Shown here: positions 62,186 to 64,000 of the stretch, one piece after another
Position numbering within the stretch: position 1 is the first letter of the stretch
Layout of the letters: each line of letters opens with the position of its first letter
DNA from: Clostridia bacterium
GTDB taxonomy: Bacteria; Bacillota; Clostridia; Christensenellales; UMGS416
Length of the DNA stretch: 64,000 nt
Assembly: GCA_016938675.1 (NCBI GenBank)
Contig: JAFGUF010000001.1
Location: 62,001 to 126,000 of the forward strand
Direction of reading: 5' to 3'
Program-made: the position numbers and the translations under genes
Notes under the pieces: model-generated
The model's input: the letters and a program-made list of their open reading frames with translations, nothing else
Told to the model about the DNA's origin: nothing
The model's database searches: none

Positions 62186-62212
62186 CCACCTTTCGAAGAT
62201 TATCCATTGATA

Positions 62213-62241
62213 AATATAAGTGACTTTTTAAGCAATGTCAA
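62213..62241 (-). promoter_or_regulatory. Promoter for the topoisomerase pair
   Basis: Minus strand: TTGACA (62241-62236), 17-bp spacer, TATATT (62218-62213), 28 bp before the start codon. Confidence 0.75.
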
Positions 62242-62443
62242 TATAAATTATAACATAAAACAAGCTTGGCATCAAGAAAATATGTTCGCCTCTTGTCCTT
62301 CGGTGTTCTTTTGTGCTCCTTGACTAGATTGAGCCCATATGCTAATATTATAAAGAAAATATTTGCAAATAATTAACATTGAGTTTATTTATTTGTTTAG
62401 TATTTTTCCCAGTTTTAAACTATAGAAAGATATATATAATTAT

Positions 62444-63049
62444 ATGAAGCCCGGAGATATTTTATTAACCAAGAGGAATCTTAACCTTCCCAACATACTC
62501 TCAATTATCAGAATACTGATGGTGGGAGTTTTAATTATGTTTTTTAGACATAATATGCGATTTGCAGCCTTTCTTACATTCGTGGCAGCATCGGCTACAG
62601 ATGCACTGGATGGCTATATAGCGCGTAAGTATAATCTTATAACGCCTCTCGGCAAGCTTCTTGATCCGCTGGCGGATAAACTCATGCTTACAACAGTGCT
62701 CGCGTGTATGTATTTTGTTAAAATCCTGCCTTTATGGATAGTGCTGATTATTTTTATAAAAGAATTTGTGCAAATTCTAGGAGGCTTTCTGCTTTTTCAC
62801 AGAAAGGACACTGTAGTACAGTCCAATATTTTCGGCAAGCTGACAACCGTTTTTTTCGCAGTTTCTGTTGTGCTTTTGTTCTGGCATGAATATGTAGTCC
62901 CTTTTGATGAATACGCTTTGCTATTTACAGTGGCTTTTGCGGTGCTCTCACTTGTGCAGTACTTTGTTAAATATATCAAGGATATTAGAACACAGGAAGC
63001 TATGAACGCATTAAAGAATTCTGTTGACGAGCAGGCCGATCAAAAATGA
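62444..63049 (+). CDS. pgsA: CDP-alcohol phosphatidyltransferase (PgsA-type)
   Basis: Probable CDP-diacylglycerol-glycerol-3-phosphate phosphatidyltransferase, first step to phosphatidylglycerol. The CDP-alcohol motif DALDGYIARKYNLITPLGKLLDPLADK is complete. Five to six hydrophobic segments; 201 residues. The family normally starts near NLPNILSIIRI, about 14 residues into this frame. No Shine-Dalgarno precedes ATG 62444 and TATAAT-like sequence ends four bases upstream, so the true start or promoter is unclear. The stop region overlaps the convergent VIT gene by 39 bases. Confidence 0.88.
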   Translation: MKPGDILLTKRNLNLPNILSIIRILMVGVLIMFFRHNMRFAAFLTFVAASATDALDGYIARKYNLITPLGKLLDPLADKLMLTTVLACMYFVKILPLWIVLIIFIKEFVQILGGFLLFHRKDTVVQSNIFGKLTTVFFAVSVVLLFWHEYVVPFDEYALLFTVAFAVLSLVQYFVKYIKDIRTQEAMNALKNSVDEQADQK

Positions 63050-63850
63050 TATTACTGCAACGCCAAGGGAAATAAGCGCCATTTCTACAAACCTTTTTAA
63101 AAATTTAAATTCCTGCACAACTGACATATAGTAGTTGAATCCTGCGATTATAAAAAGCGCAGTTACTAATGTTACAGCAAGCGAAATATATGGGTTTGCG
63201 AGTATCAGGTAAGGGGCAATCAGCAAAGCTACTGTCAGAAGGTAGGTAATGCCCGTATACACACTTGATTTCAGGCCATTTTCGCTTTGTTCCGCTTTCG
63301 ATGAGAGATATTCAGAGGAAGCCATTGAAAGCGCTGCAGAAATGCCCATAATGAGGCCGGTTACTGCAATAAGCCTAGTGTCAGCGAGAGCAAAGGTGAA
63401 TCCTGCCAGCGCACCGGATAGCTCCACCAACGCATCATTAAGCCCCAGAACGATTGAACCGAGATAGTGCAGCCTTTCTTCATCAATAATGTCCAGCAGA
63501 GCCTGCTCATGCTCCTGGCTTTCTGAGTTCAGTATATCAAATGCTTCTCCTGAGAGGCCTTCCAGCTCAGTTATAGCCTTTACCTCCAGTTTCTCAACCA
63601 GCTTAATACCAAAAGTAATGCCAAAGAGCATAGACATTATTCTAAATCTCCATTTTGTAAAAAAGAACGCCGGCACTTCCTTTTTGGTTATTTTCTTTAG
63701 CTGTACATAATGGCTTTTTTCATCTATTGCAATTCTTTTTAATACTTTTGAATTTGTCTCATTTTTTATCTTTTCAGACAAAAACTCATATATTTCCTGA
63801 CAAGTTTTTTCGAGTCTTTGAACCTTGATTATTCTTTTTTCTTCCTTCAT
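63011..63850 (-). CDS. Ferritin-like/VIT1-CCC1 fusion, probable iron or manganese transporter
   Basis: 279 residues. The N-terminal 130 residues form a rubrerythrin/ferritin-like helical bundle with metal-ligand-like motifs IAIDEKSHYVQLKK and SESQEHEQALLDIIDEER. The C-terminal part is a VIT1/CCC1 domain with five hydrophobic segments and the signature LGLNDALVELSGALAGF and GISAALSMASSEYLSSKAE. This architecture is like MbfA-type exporters of iron or manganese. The start at 63850 follows AGGTGAGG; the GTG at 63862 is less likely. It lies just downstream of the helicase gene and may share its transcript. Confidence 0.88.
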   Translation of the reverse strand: MKEEKRIIKVQRLEKTCQEIYEFLSEKIKNETNSKVLKRIAIDEKSHYVQLKKITKKEVPAFFFTKWRFRIMSMLFGITFGIKLVEKLEVKAITELEGLSGEAFDILNSESQEHEQALLDIIDEERLHYLGSIVLGLNDALVELSGALAGFTFALADTRLIAVTGLIMGISAALSMASSEYLSSKAEQSENGLKSSVYTGITYLLTVALLIAPYLILANPYISLAVTLVTALFIIAGFNYYMSVVQEFKFLKRFVEMALISLGVAVISFLIGLLVNRIL

Positions 63851-63862
63851 TTTTCGCCTCAC

Positions 63863-64000
63863 CTATATTTCAATATTCTCGCAAAGATGTCTGTTGATAA
63901 GCTCTGTAGGTATATGAGAATAGTATATACTTAATTTATGTATTGGTCTAGTCAGGCATACATATAGAAGCCTTGAGTGAAGAAAATCGTCCTTAAAGTT
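63863..64000 (-). CDS. C-terminal end of a UvrD/HelD-type helicase (5' part outside window)
   Basis: The last 45 codons of a minus-strand frame open to the right window edge. The peptide contains DDFLHSRLLYVCLTRPIHKLSIYYS, which matches the final helicase motif (LLYVA-TR--H-L) of UvrD-like superfamily 1 helicases. The short tail after it resembles HelD, the RNA polymerase-recycling ATPase, more than PcrA, but too little is visible to be sure. Its TAG stop is 12 bases before the VIT gene start. Confidence 0.75.
   Translation of the reverse strand, partial: NFKDDFLHSRLLYVCLTRPIHKLSIYYSHIPTELINRHLCENIEI

Overview
This 64 kb window looks like core chromosome of a low-to-moderate-GC Gram-positive anaerobe of the class Clostridia. 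Evidence for this: the order dnaX-ybaB-recR, darA-holB-ricT, yggS-sepF-yggT-divIVA-lspA-rluD, yceD-rpmF, pth-mfd-prsA-like; a type A RNase P RNA; AGGAGG-type ribosome binding sites; many lipoproteins; and a 2[4Fe-4S] ferredoxin plus indolepyruvate:ferredoxin oxidoreductase, which fit an anaerobic amino-acid fermenter. I cannot name the species. No insertion sequence, prophage, CRISPR array or rRNA operon was seen. I count 57 protein genes or fragments, 11 tRNAs and rnpB.

Layout. 1-4300: the end of a DUF2207 membrane protein, then replication/repair genes (dnaX, ybaB, recR) and a four-tRNA operon (Leu, Gly, Gly, Lys). 4300-9250: darA-holB-ricT, a ferredoxin, a convergent Na/Pi cotransporter and initiator tRNA. 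9400-18030: an envelope, division and RNA-modification run (HlyD-like, yggS, sepF, yggT, divIVA, lspA, rluD), then topB and an RsuA-like gene. 18030-20340: a GTP-type PEP carboxykinase with different codon habits, preceded by a small ORF. 20500-24600: amino-acid metabolism (Lrp regulator, alanine dehydrogenase, IorAB). 24800-29800: alr, fthC, HAD phosphatase, trmK, Nif3-like, zinc-ribbon protein, rnpB. 29840-35430: MFS exporter, lipoproteins, pyrimidine-nucleoside phosphorylase, L32 and YceD. 35560-41000: pth, mfd, a PPIase lipoprotein. 41000-48840: hslO followed by poorly characterised TPR, HEAT-like and HD proteins, an orphan solute-binding lipoprotein, a beta-helix lipoprotein and YfbR. 49000-53750: two large cell-wall proteins. 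53790-56950: gap, a small unknown gene, a frameshifted acetyltransferase and a membrane protein. 57060-57600: a six-tRNA operon. 57770-62190: a type IIA topoisomerase pair. 62440-64000: pgsA, a ferritin-like/VIT fusion and the tail of a UvrD/HelD-type helicase.

The most notable observations are: an A9 run in dnaX with a stop close by in both shifted frames (candidate gamma-subunit slippage site); a SpoIID/LytB domain split by two SH3-like domains; a neighbouring NlpC/P60 protein whose catalytic Cys is Ala; a perfect 14-bp inverted repeat across the gap promoter; a probable leaderless pth mRNA; a structured leader before iorA; and the compositionally distinct pckG locus. I did not find a clear new multi-gene system.
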